Of a stretch of 6,239 nt of DNA, positions 1 through 6,239 are shown in pieces. Every line of letters starts with the position of its first letter. Within the stretch, counting starts at the first letter, position 1. Origin of the DNA: Devosia sp. (lineage in GTDB: Bacteria; Pseudomonadota; Alphaproteobacteria; Rhizobiales; Devosiaceae). The translations under genes were made by a program, and so were the position numbers. Location of the stretch: positions 1-6,239 of the forward strand of contig JANXSI010000666.1 of assembly GCA_025352765.1 (NCBI GenBank), in the 5' to 3' direction. The notes beneath the pieces were generated by a model, which saw only the letters and a list, made by a program, of their open reading frames with translations, was not told the DNA's origin and did no database searches.

Positions 1-1284
1 CACCGCGGCGATGTCGGTGCCGTCGATCAGGATGCGGCCGCTTTCGGTGTCGTAGAAGCGGAGCAGCAGGTTGACCAGCGTCGACTTGCCGGCGCCCGAG
101 CGGCCGACGATGCCGACCTTTTCGCCGGGCCGCAGATCGAACGAGAGATCCTCGAGCACGACTTTCTTGGCGCCATAGTGGAACGTCACGTGGTCGAAGC
201 GCACTTCGCCATGCCTGACCTTGAGCGCGCTCGCGCCGGGCCGGTCGACGACTGCCCGCGGGACCGCGAAAGCGCCGATGCCGGTGCGTACGGTGCCGAT
301 GTTCTCAAACAGCGCCGACAGCTCCCACATGATCCACTGGCTCATGCCGAAGAAGCGCAGCACCAGCGCCGCCGCCGCGGCGATGGCGCCGGGGGTGATC
401 GATGAGCCGAGCCAGAGGGCGATGCCGATGCCGAACACCGAGCCCAAGAGCAGCAGGTTGAGCGTGTAGATCGAAATGTTGAGCACCGTCGCGATGCGCA
501 TCTGGCCGTAGACGGTGGGCATGAACTCGTCCATCGCCTCGCGGGCGTAGCTCTCCTCGCGGCCCGAATGTGAGAACAGCTTGACCGTCGAGATGTTGGT
601 GTAGGCATCGACGATGCGCCCCGTCATCAGCGAGCGGGCGGCCGCCTGCCTGGACGAGATGTCGGCCATCCGCGGAATGAAGATGCGCAGGAAGACGCCA
701 TAGATCGCCAGCCAGACGATGAAGGGCAGCGCGAGGCGCCAGTCATTGCTGGCGGCGAGCGCGATGGCGCCGATGAAATAGAAGCCGACATAGTTGAGGA
801 CGTCGAACACCTTCATCGCCGAGTCGCGCACGGCGAGCGCGGTCTGCATCAGGTTGGTGGCGACGCGGCCGGCGAATTCGTCCTGGAAATAGGTCATCGA
901 CTGGCGCAGCGCGTAGCGATGGATCATCCAGCGAATGCGCTGCGGCACATTGCCCATCAGCCCCTGGTTGATGGTGAGAGACTGCGCCGCGCCGATCACC
1001 GGCAGCAGTACGAAGATGAACACCGCCATCGCCACGAGCCGCGGCCATTCGGTGGCGAGGAACGTCGTCCGGTCGGCCCGGCTCAGCCAGTCGACGACAT
1101 TGCCGATGAAGCTGAACAGCAGCACTTCGCTGAGCGCGATGCAGGCGGTGAGGACCGCCATCAGGGCGAGCCAGCGCTTGGCGCCCTTCATGTAGAACAT
1201 GAAGAAGGACAGCATTTTGGCCGGGGGCTGCTCTGGCTCGGCAGCGGGATAGGGATCGAGGCGGCGTTCGAACCAGCGCAGCAT
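1..1284 (-). CDS. ABC exporter, fused permease/ATPase (MsbA/ABCB type), 3' end outside window
   Basis: Half-transporter that would act as a dimer in the inner membrane and export a substrate using ATP; the substrate cannot be told from sequence. The 428 visible codons run without a stop to the window edge. Hydrophobic segments lie near residues 36-62, 81-102, 160-180, 184-204, 265-292 and 299-318, which fits the six helices of an ABC type I exporter. The nucleotide-binding domain begins near residue 358, with a likely A-loop tyrosine at 370 and Walker A GRSGAGKST at 394-402. Q-loop, signature, Walker B and H-loop would lie beyond base 1; the family is usually about 600 residues. The ATG at 1284 is preceded on its own strand by AGGTC (1291-1295 complement) at 6 nt spacing. 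The short hydrophilic N-terminus with several prolines resembles rhizobial ABC exporters. It is divergent from pepN. Family is certain; lipid versus drug or peptide substrate is open. Confidence 0.94.
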   Translation of the reverse strand, partial: MLRWFERRLDPYPAAEPEQPPAKMLSFFMFYMKGAKRWLALMAVLTACIALSEVLLFSFIGNVVDWLSRADRTTFLATEWPRLVAMAVFIFVLLPVIGAAQSLTINQGLMGNVPQRIRWMIHRYALRQSMTYFQDEFAGRVATNLMQTALAVRDSAMKVFDVLNYVGFYFIGAIALAASNDWRLALPFIVWLAIYGVFLRIFIPRMADISSRQAAARSLMTGRIVDAYTNISTVKLFSHSGREESYAREAMDEFMPTVYGQMRIATVLNISIYTLNLLLLGSVFGIGIALWLGSSITPGAIAAAAALVLRFFGMSQWIMWELSALFENIGTVRTGIGAFAVPRAVVDRPGASALKVRHGEVRFDHVTFHYGAKKVVLEDLSFDLRPGEKVGIVGRSGAGKSTLVNLLLRFYDTESGRILIDGTDIAAV

Positions 1285-1297
1285 GGCAATGACCTGA

Positions 1298-1309
1298 CAA
1301 TTTGAATTG
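1298..1309. repeat. 12-base A/T-rich palindrome upstream of the ABC exporter
   Basis: CAATT-TG-AATTG is a perfect 5-base inverted repeat with a 2-base centre, in a G/C-rich background. It ends 13 bases before the exporter start codon, directly upstream of its putative Shine-Dalgarno, so it would lie in the 5' leader or at the promoter. It could be an operator half-site pair, part of an A/T-rich promoter, or chance; short A/T palindromes are common between genes. Confidence 0.25.
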
Positions 1310-1337
1310 AACGCAATGCTTGACGCGATAGAACGCG

Positions 1338-1475
1338 CTAGGGCTTGTTGCGTACCAGCGCTGCCGGCTCCTCCCAATACAGCCGCTTTTTGAGCGCAGC
1401 ATGAAGGCACCGGTCGAACCAGCCGATCAGAATATACGAAGATTCGGCGGTCTGCCTGTCACCGGCGCGCCACAC
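1338..1475 (-). CDS. Candidate 45-residue small protein, unrecognised
   Basis: A minus-strand frame runs from a GTG at 1475-1473 to a TAG at 1340-1338, ending 53 bases before the exporter start on the same strand. I do not recognise it. The last 30 or so residues look like a real protein rather than a shadow: they include the runs YILIGWFDRCLHAALKK and RLYWEEPAALVRNKP, with three tryptophans in the whole frame, an aromatic/amphipathic middle and a basic end. About 33 of 45 codons end in G or C, better than the opposite plus-strand frame here. Against it: there is no ATG, no clear Shine-Dalgarno before the GTG, an in-frame TGA lies just upstream (1490-1488), and it is short. It overlaps only the doubtful upstream extension of pepN, not pepN itself. 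It could be a small gene co-transcribed with the exporter, a remnant of a longer gene, or chance. Confidence 0.35.
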   Translation of the reverse strand: MWRAGDRQTAESSYILIGWFDRCLHAALKKRLYWEEPAALVRNKP

Positions 1476-1491
1476 TCGAAACCAAGTTCAG

Positions 1492-1496
1492 CGGAG
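1492..1496 (+). promoter_or_regulatory. Ribosome binding site deciding the pepN start
   Basis: CGGAG sits 6 bases before the ATG at 1503. The in-frame ATG at 1401 has no comparable element. With the start at 1503, the active-site residues fall exactly 6 positions later than in E. coli PepN, so the N-terminus has the expected length. Confidence 0.6.
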
Positions 1497-1502
1497 CGGC
1501 GG

Positions 1503-4139
1503 ATGCGAACCGAAACCGACCAGACGATCTTTCTCAAGGATTACGCGCCGACTCCGTATGTGATCGACCGGATCGACCTGGACGTCACAATCGTTCCAGG
1601 AACGGCCCGCGTGCGGGCGATCCTCAACGTCACGCCGCGGGCCGACACGCCGCCGGGCACGCCACTGGTGCTGGACGGCGACGAATTGACGTTCCGCACC
1701 GCCGCCATCGACGGTGCGCCGCTGTCCTTGCTCGATTTCGAGGCGACGCCCAGCTTCCTCACCATCATCCAGCCGCCGAACCGGCCGTTCCAGCTCGAGA
1801 CCGAAGTCACGCTCGAACCCGAAAAGAATCTCAAGCTGATGGGATTCTACCGCTCGGGCGGCACCTGGTGCACGCAGTGCGAGCCGGAGGGCTTCCGCCG
1901 CATCACCTACGCCTATGACCGTCCGGACAGCCTCGCCACCTACAAGGTCCGGATGACCGCCGAGAAAGCGAGCGCCCCGGTGCTGCTCGCCAATGGCAAT
2001 CTGCTCGAGAGCGGTGACCTCGACGGTGGCCGCCACTTCGCCGTGTGGGAGGATCCGTTCCCGAAGCCGTCCTACCTGTTTGCGATGGTGGCGGGCGATC
2101 TCGGCGCGATCCACGACAGCTTCGTGACCCAGAGCGGCCGCAAGGTGACGCTCGGCGTCTACTGCACGCACGGCAAGGAAGAAGAATGCCGTTTCGCCAT
2201 GGACGCTCTGAAGCGCTCGATGGCCTGGGACGAGCGACGCTTCGGCCGCGAGTACGACCTCGACATCTTCAACATCGTCGCCGTCAACGATTTTAATTTC
2301 GGCGCGATGGAAAACAAGGGCCTCAACATCTTCAACGACAAGCTGGTGTTCACCAGCCCCGAGACCGCGACCGACGCCGACTATTACAATGTCGAGCGGG
2401 TCATCGCGCACGAGTATTTCCACAACTGGACCGGCGATCGCATCACCTGCCGCGACTGGTTCCAGCTCTGCCTCAAGGAAGGCCTGACGGTCTATCGCGA
2501 CCAGGAGTTCACCTCCGACGAGCGCTCGCGGGCGGTCAAGCGGATCGACGACGTGCGCACACTACGCTCCAGCCAGTTCCCCGAGGACGGCGGGCCCCTC
2601 GCCCACCCGGCGCGGCCCGACCAGTACAAGGAGATCAACAACTTCTACACCGCGACGGTCTACGAAAAGGGCGCCGAAATCGTCCGCATGCTGGCAACGC
2701 TCCTCGGCGAGGCCGGCTTCCGCAAGGGCATGGACCTCTACTTCGACCGGCACGATGGGGAGGCCACGACCATCGAGGCCTTCATCAGGGTGTTCGAAGA
2801 GTCGAGCGGCATGGATCTGCAGCACTTCCAGACCTGGTACCTGCAGGCGGGCACGCCCGAGGTGACCGTCGCCGACAGCTATGATCAGGTCACCCAGACC
2901 TACAGACTGACGCTCAGCCAGAAGACCGATCCGACGCCGGGGCAGCCCGACAAACAGCCGCTGGTGATCCCGGTCAAGTTTGGCCTCATCGGCCCCAACG
3001 GCTCGCCGATGGGCTGGAGTGCGGCAAGCGGCGACGTGCGCGACGACCTGCTGGTGCTCGATGGCGCCAGCGCCACGTTTGAGTTCACCGGCGTTCCCAA
3101 CAAGCCGATCGCCTCGCTGTTCCGAGAGTTCTCGGCGCCGGTCAAGGTCGTCTCGCCGCTCAGCCAGGCCGATCAGCTGTTCCTCGCCCGCCACGACAGC
3201 GATCCGTTCAACCGCTGGCAGTCGCTGCAGGACGTGTCGATGGCCCTGATGCTGGGCGCCGTCGCGGGCAAGCCATGGTCGGACGGCGACATCGCGGCGC
3301 TCGCCGCAGCGCTCGACGACACGCTCGCCTCGCCCTCGCTCGATGCCTCATTCAAGGCGCTGGCGCTCGGGCTGCCACCGGAATCGCTGGTGGCACGGAC
3401 CATCGGCAGCAACGTCGATCCCGAGCGCATCCGGTCGGTGCGGCTGGTGCTGATCGGCGCACTGGCCGCCAGGCTCGAGGACACGCTGCTTGCGACCTAT
3501 CGCGGCAATGCGAGCACGGCGCCTTACACAACCGACACTGCGCAGTCGGGCATGCGCTCGCTGAAGAACGCCGCGCTCGGCTTCCTCGTCGCCGGCCAGC
3601 GGCCGCAGGGGGCGGACCTCGCCCGGGCACAGTACGACTCGGCGACCAACATGACCGACCGCTACGCGGCGCTCGCGACCGTGGTGGCCGGCTGGACCGG
3701 CGACGCCGAGGCGATGCTGGGCAATTTCCGCACCATGTACACGGCCGATCCGCTGGTGCTCGACAAATGGCTGGTGCTCAACGCCATCTCGCCGGACGAC
3801 GGAGTGGTGGCGCGGATCGGCGCGATCCTCGCCGACCCGAGCTTCCCGCGCAGCAACCCCAACCGCCTGCGGGCGCTGGTGGGGAGCTTTGCCATGAGCA
3901 ATCCGGTGCAGTTCGCGCGCCCGGACGGCGCGGGCTTCCGCTTCGTCACCGACTTCGTGTCCGACGTCGACACCCGCAATCCGCAGGTCGCATCACGCGT
4001 CCTCACGGCGTTCCGGGTCTGGCGGAGCTACGAGCCGGGACGTCGGGCGTTGGCCGAATCTGCGCTGGTGTTGCTGCGCGACAAAGGCGGCCTCAGCCGA
4101 AACGTCGGCGATATCCTCGAGCGGACGCTGGCTGGTTAA
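1503..4139 (+). CDS. pepN: Aminopeptidase N (M1 family zinc metallopeptidase)
   Basis: Cytoplasmic zinc aminopeptidase that removes N-terminal residues from peptides in the late steps of protein turnover. From the ATG at 1503 it has 878 residues, close to the 870 of E. coli PepN. Visible landmarks: the CTQCEPEGF segment with Glu127 (amino-terminus binding, E. coli Glu121), GAMEN at 267-271, the zinc site HEYFH at 303-307 with the third ligand Glu326, and catalytic Tyr387 in VYEKGAE. All are shifted by +6 from E. coli, so the catalytic part is intact and collinear. From about residue 440 on come the small beta domain and the helical C-terminal domain typical of bacterial PepN. There is no signal peptide. 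The stop is TAA. A longer start at 1401 would add 34 residues rich in A/T-ending codons and unlike the family. It is divergent from the exporter gene, and the kinase gene follows in the same direction after 177 bases. Confidence 0.97.
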   Translation: MRTETDQTIFLKDYAPTPYVIDRIDLDVTIVPGTARVRAILNVTPRADTPPGTPLVLDGDELTFRTAAIDGAPLSLLDFEATPSFLTIIQPPNRPFQLETEVTLEPEKNLKLMGFYRSGGTWCTQCEPEGFRRITYAYDRPDSLATYKVRMTAEKASAPVLLANGNLLESGDLDGGRHFAVWEDPFPKPSYLFAMVAGDLGAIHDSFVTQSGRKVTLGVYCTHGKEEECRFAMDALKRSMAWDERRFGREYDLDIFNIVAVNDFNFGAMENKGLNIFNDKLVFTSPETATDADYYNVERVIAHEYFHNWTGDRITCRDWFQLCLKEGLTVYRDQEFTSDERSRAVKRIDDVRTLRSSQFPEDGGPLAHPARPDQYKEINNFYTATVYEKGAEIVRMLATLLGEAGFRKGMDLYFDRHDGEATTIEAFIRVFEESSGMDLQHFQTWYLQAGTPEVTVADSYDQVTQTYRLTLSQKTDPTPGQPDKQPLVIPVKFGLIGPNGSPMGWSAASGDVRDDLLVLDGASATFEFTGVPNKPIASLFREFSAPVKVVSPLSQADQLFLARHDSDPFNRWQSLQDVSMALMLGAVAGKPWSDGDIAALAAALDDTLASPSLDASFKALALGLPPESLVARTIGSNVDPERIRSVRLVLIGALAARLEDTLLATYRGNASTAPYTTDTAQSGMRSLKNAALGFLVAGQRPQGADLARAQYDSATNMTDRYAALATVVAGWTGDAEAMLGNFRTMYTADPLVLDKWLVLNAISPDDGVVARIGAILADPSFPRSNPNRLRALVGSFAMSNPVQFARPDGAGFRFVTDFVSDVDTRNPQVASRVLTAFRVWRSYEPGRRALAESALVLLRDKGGLSRNVGDILERTLAG

Positions 4140-4151
4140 CGAAAGGCTAAT

Positions 4152-4173
4152 GGGGAAGAATTTTTCTTCGCCC
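4152..4173 (+). terminator. Possible pepN terminator hairpin, weak
   Basis: Twelve bases after the pepN stop, GAAGAA (4155-4160) and TTCTTC (4164-4169) form a perfect 6-base inverted repeat around TTT. GGG (4152-4154) and CCC (4171-4173) can extend it past one bulged G. The position suits a terminator, but the stem is A/U-rich and no T-run follows it, so it is not a canonical intrinsic terminator. It may only be a 3'-end stabilising hairpin or an operator-like palindrome. Confidence 0.3.
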
Positions 4174-4201
4174 GTAAGTGACTCACCGGACTCATGAATT
4201 C

Positions 4202-4227
4202 CGGATGCCGGGGACAACCGGCGTCCG
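4202..4227 (+). repeat. Strong 10-base-pair hairpin upstream of the kinase gene
   Basis: CGGATGCCGG (4202-4211) pairs with CCGGCGTCCG (4218-4227) around the 6-base loop GGACAA; nine pairs are Watson-Crick and one is G-U in RNA. It lies 63 bases after the pepN stop and 89 bases before the likely kinase start. It could end pepN transcripts with Rho help, or be a structured leader of the kinase mRNA. No T-run follows. Its presence just after the ATG at 4194 argues against that ATG being the kinase start. Confidence 0.5.
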
Positions 4228-4306
4228 CCCCCTCTGGACAGCCGCAAGACGCTGATTCACATTGCAAATCAGGGTCGGGTTCGGACCGGTTTCGGTCACT
4301 TTCATT

Positions 4307-4310
4307 GGGG
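4307..4310 (+). promoter_or_regulatory. Likely ribosome binding site for the histidine kinase
   Basis: GGGG ends 6 bases before the ATG at 4317, an acceptable though not ideal Shine-Dalgarno. The upstream ATG at 4194 and the downstream ATG at 4404 (immediately before the first membrane helix) have weaker or no such elements. Start choice rests on this and on the change in third-position composition. Confidence 0.4.
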
Positions 4311-4316
4311 CATTGC

Positions 4317-5822
4317 ATGCAGTCGACGACGGCGTCGAGCGTGGGGACATTGGGGGCGCAGTGGCGCCTCAGGGTCCGCACGGCGCTCGCCGGCGTCTCG
4401 CCGATGAGCTACGCGATCGCGGTCACCGCCCTGCTCGTCGCGACCCTGTTCGTGGTCGCAGACACGATCCGCACCTTCGATGAACTCGGACAGCGCAACG
4501 CGCTCGTCAAGCAACTGGCGTCGGCACAGCCGTTGCTGGCCAAACAGTTCGAGGCGCGCTCGCTGGATCTGGTGCTGGGCCAGATCGATCCCGCGACCGC
4601 GCAGGTTCAAATCGTGGAACGGGCGGCTATCGCCTACACGTTGGCCTTGCTGTTTTTCGGTTTCGGGTTCCGGCGCCGCACTGCCGCGATCGCCACCCCC
4701 GCTCCGCTCGGTGATCTGCTGTCGACCATCCCGTTCGGCATCGCCTGCTGGAACAGCGACGGCCGGCTGATGGTGTGCAACGAGCACTATGTGGCCCGCC
4801 TCAATGCCGCCTCGGCCGAAACGCGCCCAGGGACCTTCTATTCGGCCTCGATCCAGCGGCTTGTCGAAGGCGGCTACCTGCAGATGATCAGCGAGGACGA
4901 GCGCAACCGCGTGATCGAGCTGCATCGCGAGGACGGCTCGTGCCTCTTGATCGACGAGCGGCCGCTGGCCTCGGGCGGCTTCGTAACGCTCCTGACCGAC
5001 GTGACCGAGAGCCGCCGGACCGATGACCTGCTGGTCTCGATCCGCGAGGAGCAGCGCATCCTCGCCCGCCGCTATCACGAGGAAAAACTGCGGGCGGAAG
5101 CGGCGAGCCGGTCCAAGACCTCGTTCCTCGCTCATCTCAGCCATGACATCAGAACGCCGCTCAATCACATCATCGGTTTTGCCGATCTGATGCGGCACCA
5201 GACCTATGGTCCGCTCGGCGATCACCGCTATGCCGGCTATGTCGATACCATCCGGAGTTCGGGCGAGCGGCTGCTGTCGTTCTTTGCCTCGATCCTCGAC
5301 CTCGCCGAACTCGAGGGCGGCCGGCGCACGCTGCAGGAGGAAGTGGTCGGCGTCGACGAATTGCTGGTCGGCGCGGCCCGCCGCATCGCCGCGCAGGCGC
5401 AGACCGCCAAGATCAGCCTGAAGCTCGGTGCGCCCTGCGGCGCGACAATCCTCGGCGACCGCTTCTCGCTCGAGCGGATGCTCGGCAATCTGCTCGACAA
5501 CGCGGTCCGCTTCACCCCCGCCGGCGGCCGGGTGACCCTCAGCGCCTACGCCGCTAGTGACGGGGTCGTGCTCGAAGTCACCGACACCGGCATCGGCATC
5601 GGCGCCGAGCAGCTCAGCAGCCTGTCGCAATCCTTCGCCTTCGGCGATGCGACCCTCACCAAGGATCGCGAGGGCGCGGGGCTTGGCATCGCCATCGCGC
5701 GGACCATCGTCGAGCTCAGCGGCGGGCGGCTGGCCATCGACAGCCGGCTGGGGTTTGGCACCACCGTTGCGGTCTCACTGCCGCTCCATGCCGTCCAGCA
5801 GCAGGTCAATCGCGCCGCCTAG
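4317..5822 (+). CDS. Membrane PAS sensor histidine kinase, orphan
   Basis: Inner-membrane sensor kinase of 501 residues from the ATG at 4317. Membrane helices lie at about 30-50 and 103-118, leaving a loop of some 50 residues that should face the periplasm. A PAS-like domain covers about 131-230, followed by a charged helical linker (235-268). The HisKA domain has the H-box HLSHDIRTPL with phospho-acceptor His276. The following GFADLM...GPLG...Y..Y pattern resembles alphaproteobacterial PleC/DivJ-type kinases. The ATPase domain has an N-box with Asn391 and Asn395, G1 DTGIGIG at 423-429 and G2 GAGLG at 453-457, so it should be active. Asp replaces the usual Glu after the histidine; D-I-R-T still fits the phosphatase motif. 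No response regulator gene is in view, so partner and signal are unknown. It is convergent with glnE, overlapping by 4 bases. The start could also be 4194 (542 residues) or 4404. Confidence 0.92.
   Translation: MQSTTASSVGTLGAQWRLRVRTALAGVSPMSYAIAVTALLVATLFVVADTIRTFDELGQRNALVKQLASAQPLLAKQFEARSLDLVLGQIDPATAQVQIVERAAIAYTLALLFFGFGFRRRTAAIATPAPLGDLLSTIPFGIACWNSDGRLMVCNEHYVARLNAASAETRPGTFYSASIQRLVEGGYLQMISEDERNRVIELHREDGSCLLIDERPLASGGFVTLLTDVTESRRTDDLLVSIREEQRILARRYHEEKLRAEAASRSKTSFLAHLSHDIRTPLNHIIGFADLMRHQTYGPLGDHRYAGYVDTIRSSGERLLSFFASILDLAELEGGRRTLQEEVVGVDELLVGAARRIAAQAQTAKISLKLGAPCGATILGDRFSLERMLGNLLDNAVRFTPAGGRVTLSAYAASDGVVLEVTDTGIGIGAEQLSSLSQSFAFGDATLTKDREGAGLGIAIARTIVELSGGRLAIDSRLGFGTTVAVSLPLHAVQQQVNRAA
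5819..5822. other. Palindromic CTAG giving both convergent genes their TAG stop
   Basis: The kinase frame stops with TAG at 5820-5822 on the plus strand; the glnE frame stops with TAG at 5821-5819 on the minus strand. The two stops are the same palindromic tetranucleotide, so there is no intergenic space and no room for a terminator outside coding sequence. Confidence 0.95.
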
Positions 5823-6239
5823 AGCCTCCGGGCCTGCTCGTACCAGGCGGCGGCGGCATCGCGCACCTCGGCCTGCATCCCGGAAAGCTCCTCCCCCAGC
5901 CGGGTGAAGCTCGGCGTATTGGTGAGTTGGGCAAGGAGGTCGCGGAACGCAGCCGTCCAGCCATCCTCGCGGAACGGATCGGCCAGCGCGGCGCTCATGA
6001 TCTGAAGGACCGCCGAGTAGACGCCATGGATCTCGGCCAGCCGCGCTCCCTCAGGCACGAGGCCGATCTCGGCGAGCCGCGCAAGCACCACCGCGGTCGG
6101 CGCCTGCAGGCGATCGATCCGGGCGCGGGCGAGCAGTTGCGCCGACTGGGCGATGAATTCGAGATCGACCAGCCCACCATCGACGAGCTTCAGGTCGAAG
6201 GGATGCCGTAGTGGCCGCTCCTTGGCCATCAGCGCGCGC
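5819..6239 (-). CDS. glnE: C-terminal end of glutamine synthetase adenylyltransferase/deadenylyltransferase, 5' part outside window
   Basis: GlnE attaches AMP to, and removes it from, glutamine synthetase in response to glutamine and PII, so it sets the cell's ammonium assimilation rate. The visible 139 residues match the end of the C-terminal (adenylylating) half. FDLKLVDGGLVDLEF at residues 14-28 of the fragment is the conserved DLK...GG..D.EF signature of GlnE nucleotidyltransferase domains, with acidic residues Asp25 and Glu27. The rest is the helical domain that follows it. The frame continues to the window edge (about 800 further residues expected), so the internal ATG at 6229 is not the start. 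The stop at 5821-5819 overlaps the kinase stop on the other strand. Identification rests on this signature plus length and helical character. Confidence 0.9.
   Translation of the reverse strand, partial: RALMAKERPLRHPFDLKLVDGGLVDLEFIAQSAQLLARARIDRLQAPTAVVLARLAEIGLVPEGARLAEIHGVYSAVLQIMSAALADPFREDGWTAAFRDLLAQLTNTPSFTRLGEELSGMQAEVRDAAAAWYEQARRL

Larger units (their letters stand above)
1285..1502. promoter_or_regulatory. Divergent control region between the ABC exporter and pepN
   Basis: This 218-base stretch must carry start signals for the exporter (leftward) and pepN (rightward). It is more A/T-rich than the flanking genes, chiefly around 1298-1311. No convincing sigma-70 promoter is visible. 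For pepN, TATACG at 1433-1438 could serve as a -10 element but has no good -35 partner; TTGACG at 1320-1325 looks like a -35 box but lacks a -10 at the right distance. A plus-strand frame is open from an ATG at 1401 through pepN, but 15 of its first 34 codons end in A or T, unlike pepN proper, so it is read here as upstream sequence. A candidate minus-strand small gene lies inside it. Confidence 0.5.
4140..4316 (+). promoter_or_regulatory. Intergenic leader between pepN and the histidine kinase gene
   Basis: Read as non-coding although a frame joined to the kinase is open from an ATG at 4194. In that 41-codon extension 19 codons end in A or T, against few in the kinase body; it carries a strong hairpin and encodes only a Ser/Gly/Gln-rich stretch. 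It should hold the kinase promoter. TGGACA (4235-4240) and CACATT (4258-4263) are 17 bases apart and make a very weak sigma-70 candidate. A small third inverted repeat, GACCG-GTTT-CGGTC, lies at 4284-4297, close to the likely start codon. Confidence 0.5.

Noticed and set aside
919..1305. 128-codon plus-strand frame opposite the exporter
   Set aside because: Antisense shadow of the transmembrane region, rich in His/Glu/Gln/Arg and without family resemblance.
1384..1396. Small inverted repeat CGCT-TTTTG-AGCG
   Set aside because: A 4-base stem is too short to support a terminator or operator call.
743..1402. 219-codon minus-strand frame across the exporter start
   Set aside because: It is out of frame with the clear transporter sequence over 743-1284 and gives an Arg/His-rich product; the correct frame has helices and Walker A.
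1488..2423. 311-codon minus-strand open frame inside pepN
   Set aside because: It is antisense to well-conserved pepN codons; its Val/Glu/His-rich, motif-free product is typical of a shadow frame in high-GC DNA.
2562..3194. 210-codon minus-strand frame in pepN
   Set aside because: Shadow of conserved pepN sequence; no motif and no plausible ribosome binding context.
3275..4150. 291-codon plus-strand frame overlapping the pepN 3' end
   Set aside because: Arg/Gly/Ala-rich product from an out-of-frame reading of pepN, which is intact through its stop at 4139.
4302..5630. 442-codon minus-strand open frame inside the kinase gene
   Set aside because: Long, but directly opposite conserved HisKA and ATPase coding sequence. 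The product is low-complexity and rich in Ala, Arg and Glu with no recognisable domain.
1..6239. Search for mobile elements, CRISPR arrays, tRNA/rRNA genes or defence genes
   Set aside because: No transposase, integrase, terminal repeats, spaced direct repeats or tRNA-like cloverleaf was seen. Composition is uniform apart from the two intergenic regions.

Overview
The window looks like ordinary chromosomal DNA of a high-GC alphaproteobacterium, most likely of the order Hyphomicrobiales (rhizobia, Devosia and relatives). The reasons are strong G/C bias at third codon positions, a PleC/DivJ-style histidine kinase core, and rhizobial-looking ABC transporter, PepN and GlnE sequences. The genus is not fixed by what is visible; Devosia-like is only a guess.

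Layout. Bases 1-1284 (minus) are the N-terminal two thirds of a fused permease/ATPase ABC exporter, cut by the window edge just after Walker A. Bases 1285-1502 are a divergent control region that also holds a candidate 45-codon minus-strand small gene (1338-1475). Bases 1503-4139 (plus) encode a full-length aminopeptidase N (pepN) with all expected active-site residues. Bases 4140-4316 are non-coding and contain hairpins. Bases 4317-5822 (plus) encode a membrane-bound PAS sensor histidine kinase with no response regulator beside it. Bases 5819-6239 (minus) are the C-terminal end of glnE, the glutamine synthetase adenylyltransferase/deadenylyltransferase. The kinase gene and glnE converge and share one palindromic CTAG that supplies a TAG stop to each.

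Together these are housekeeping functions: efflux, peptide turnover, a signalling kinase of unknown input, and nitrogen control. No mobile element, CRISPR array, RNA gene or defence system is visible. Two longest-frame starts are probably too far upstream: pepN (1401 versus 1503) and the kinase (4194 versus 4317). In both cases the extra stretch has much weaker G/C bias at third positions and the downstream ATG has a better ribosome binding site. The least explained items are the small antisense reading frame upstream of pepN, the structured leader upstream of the kinase, and the shared stop site.
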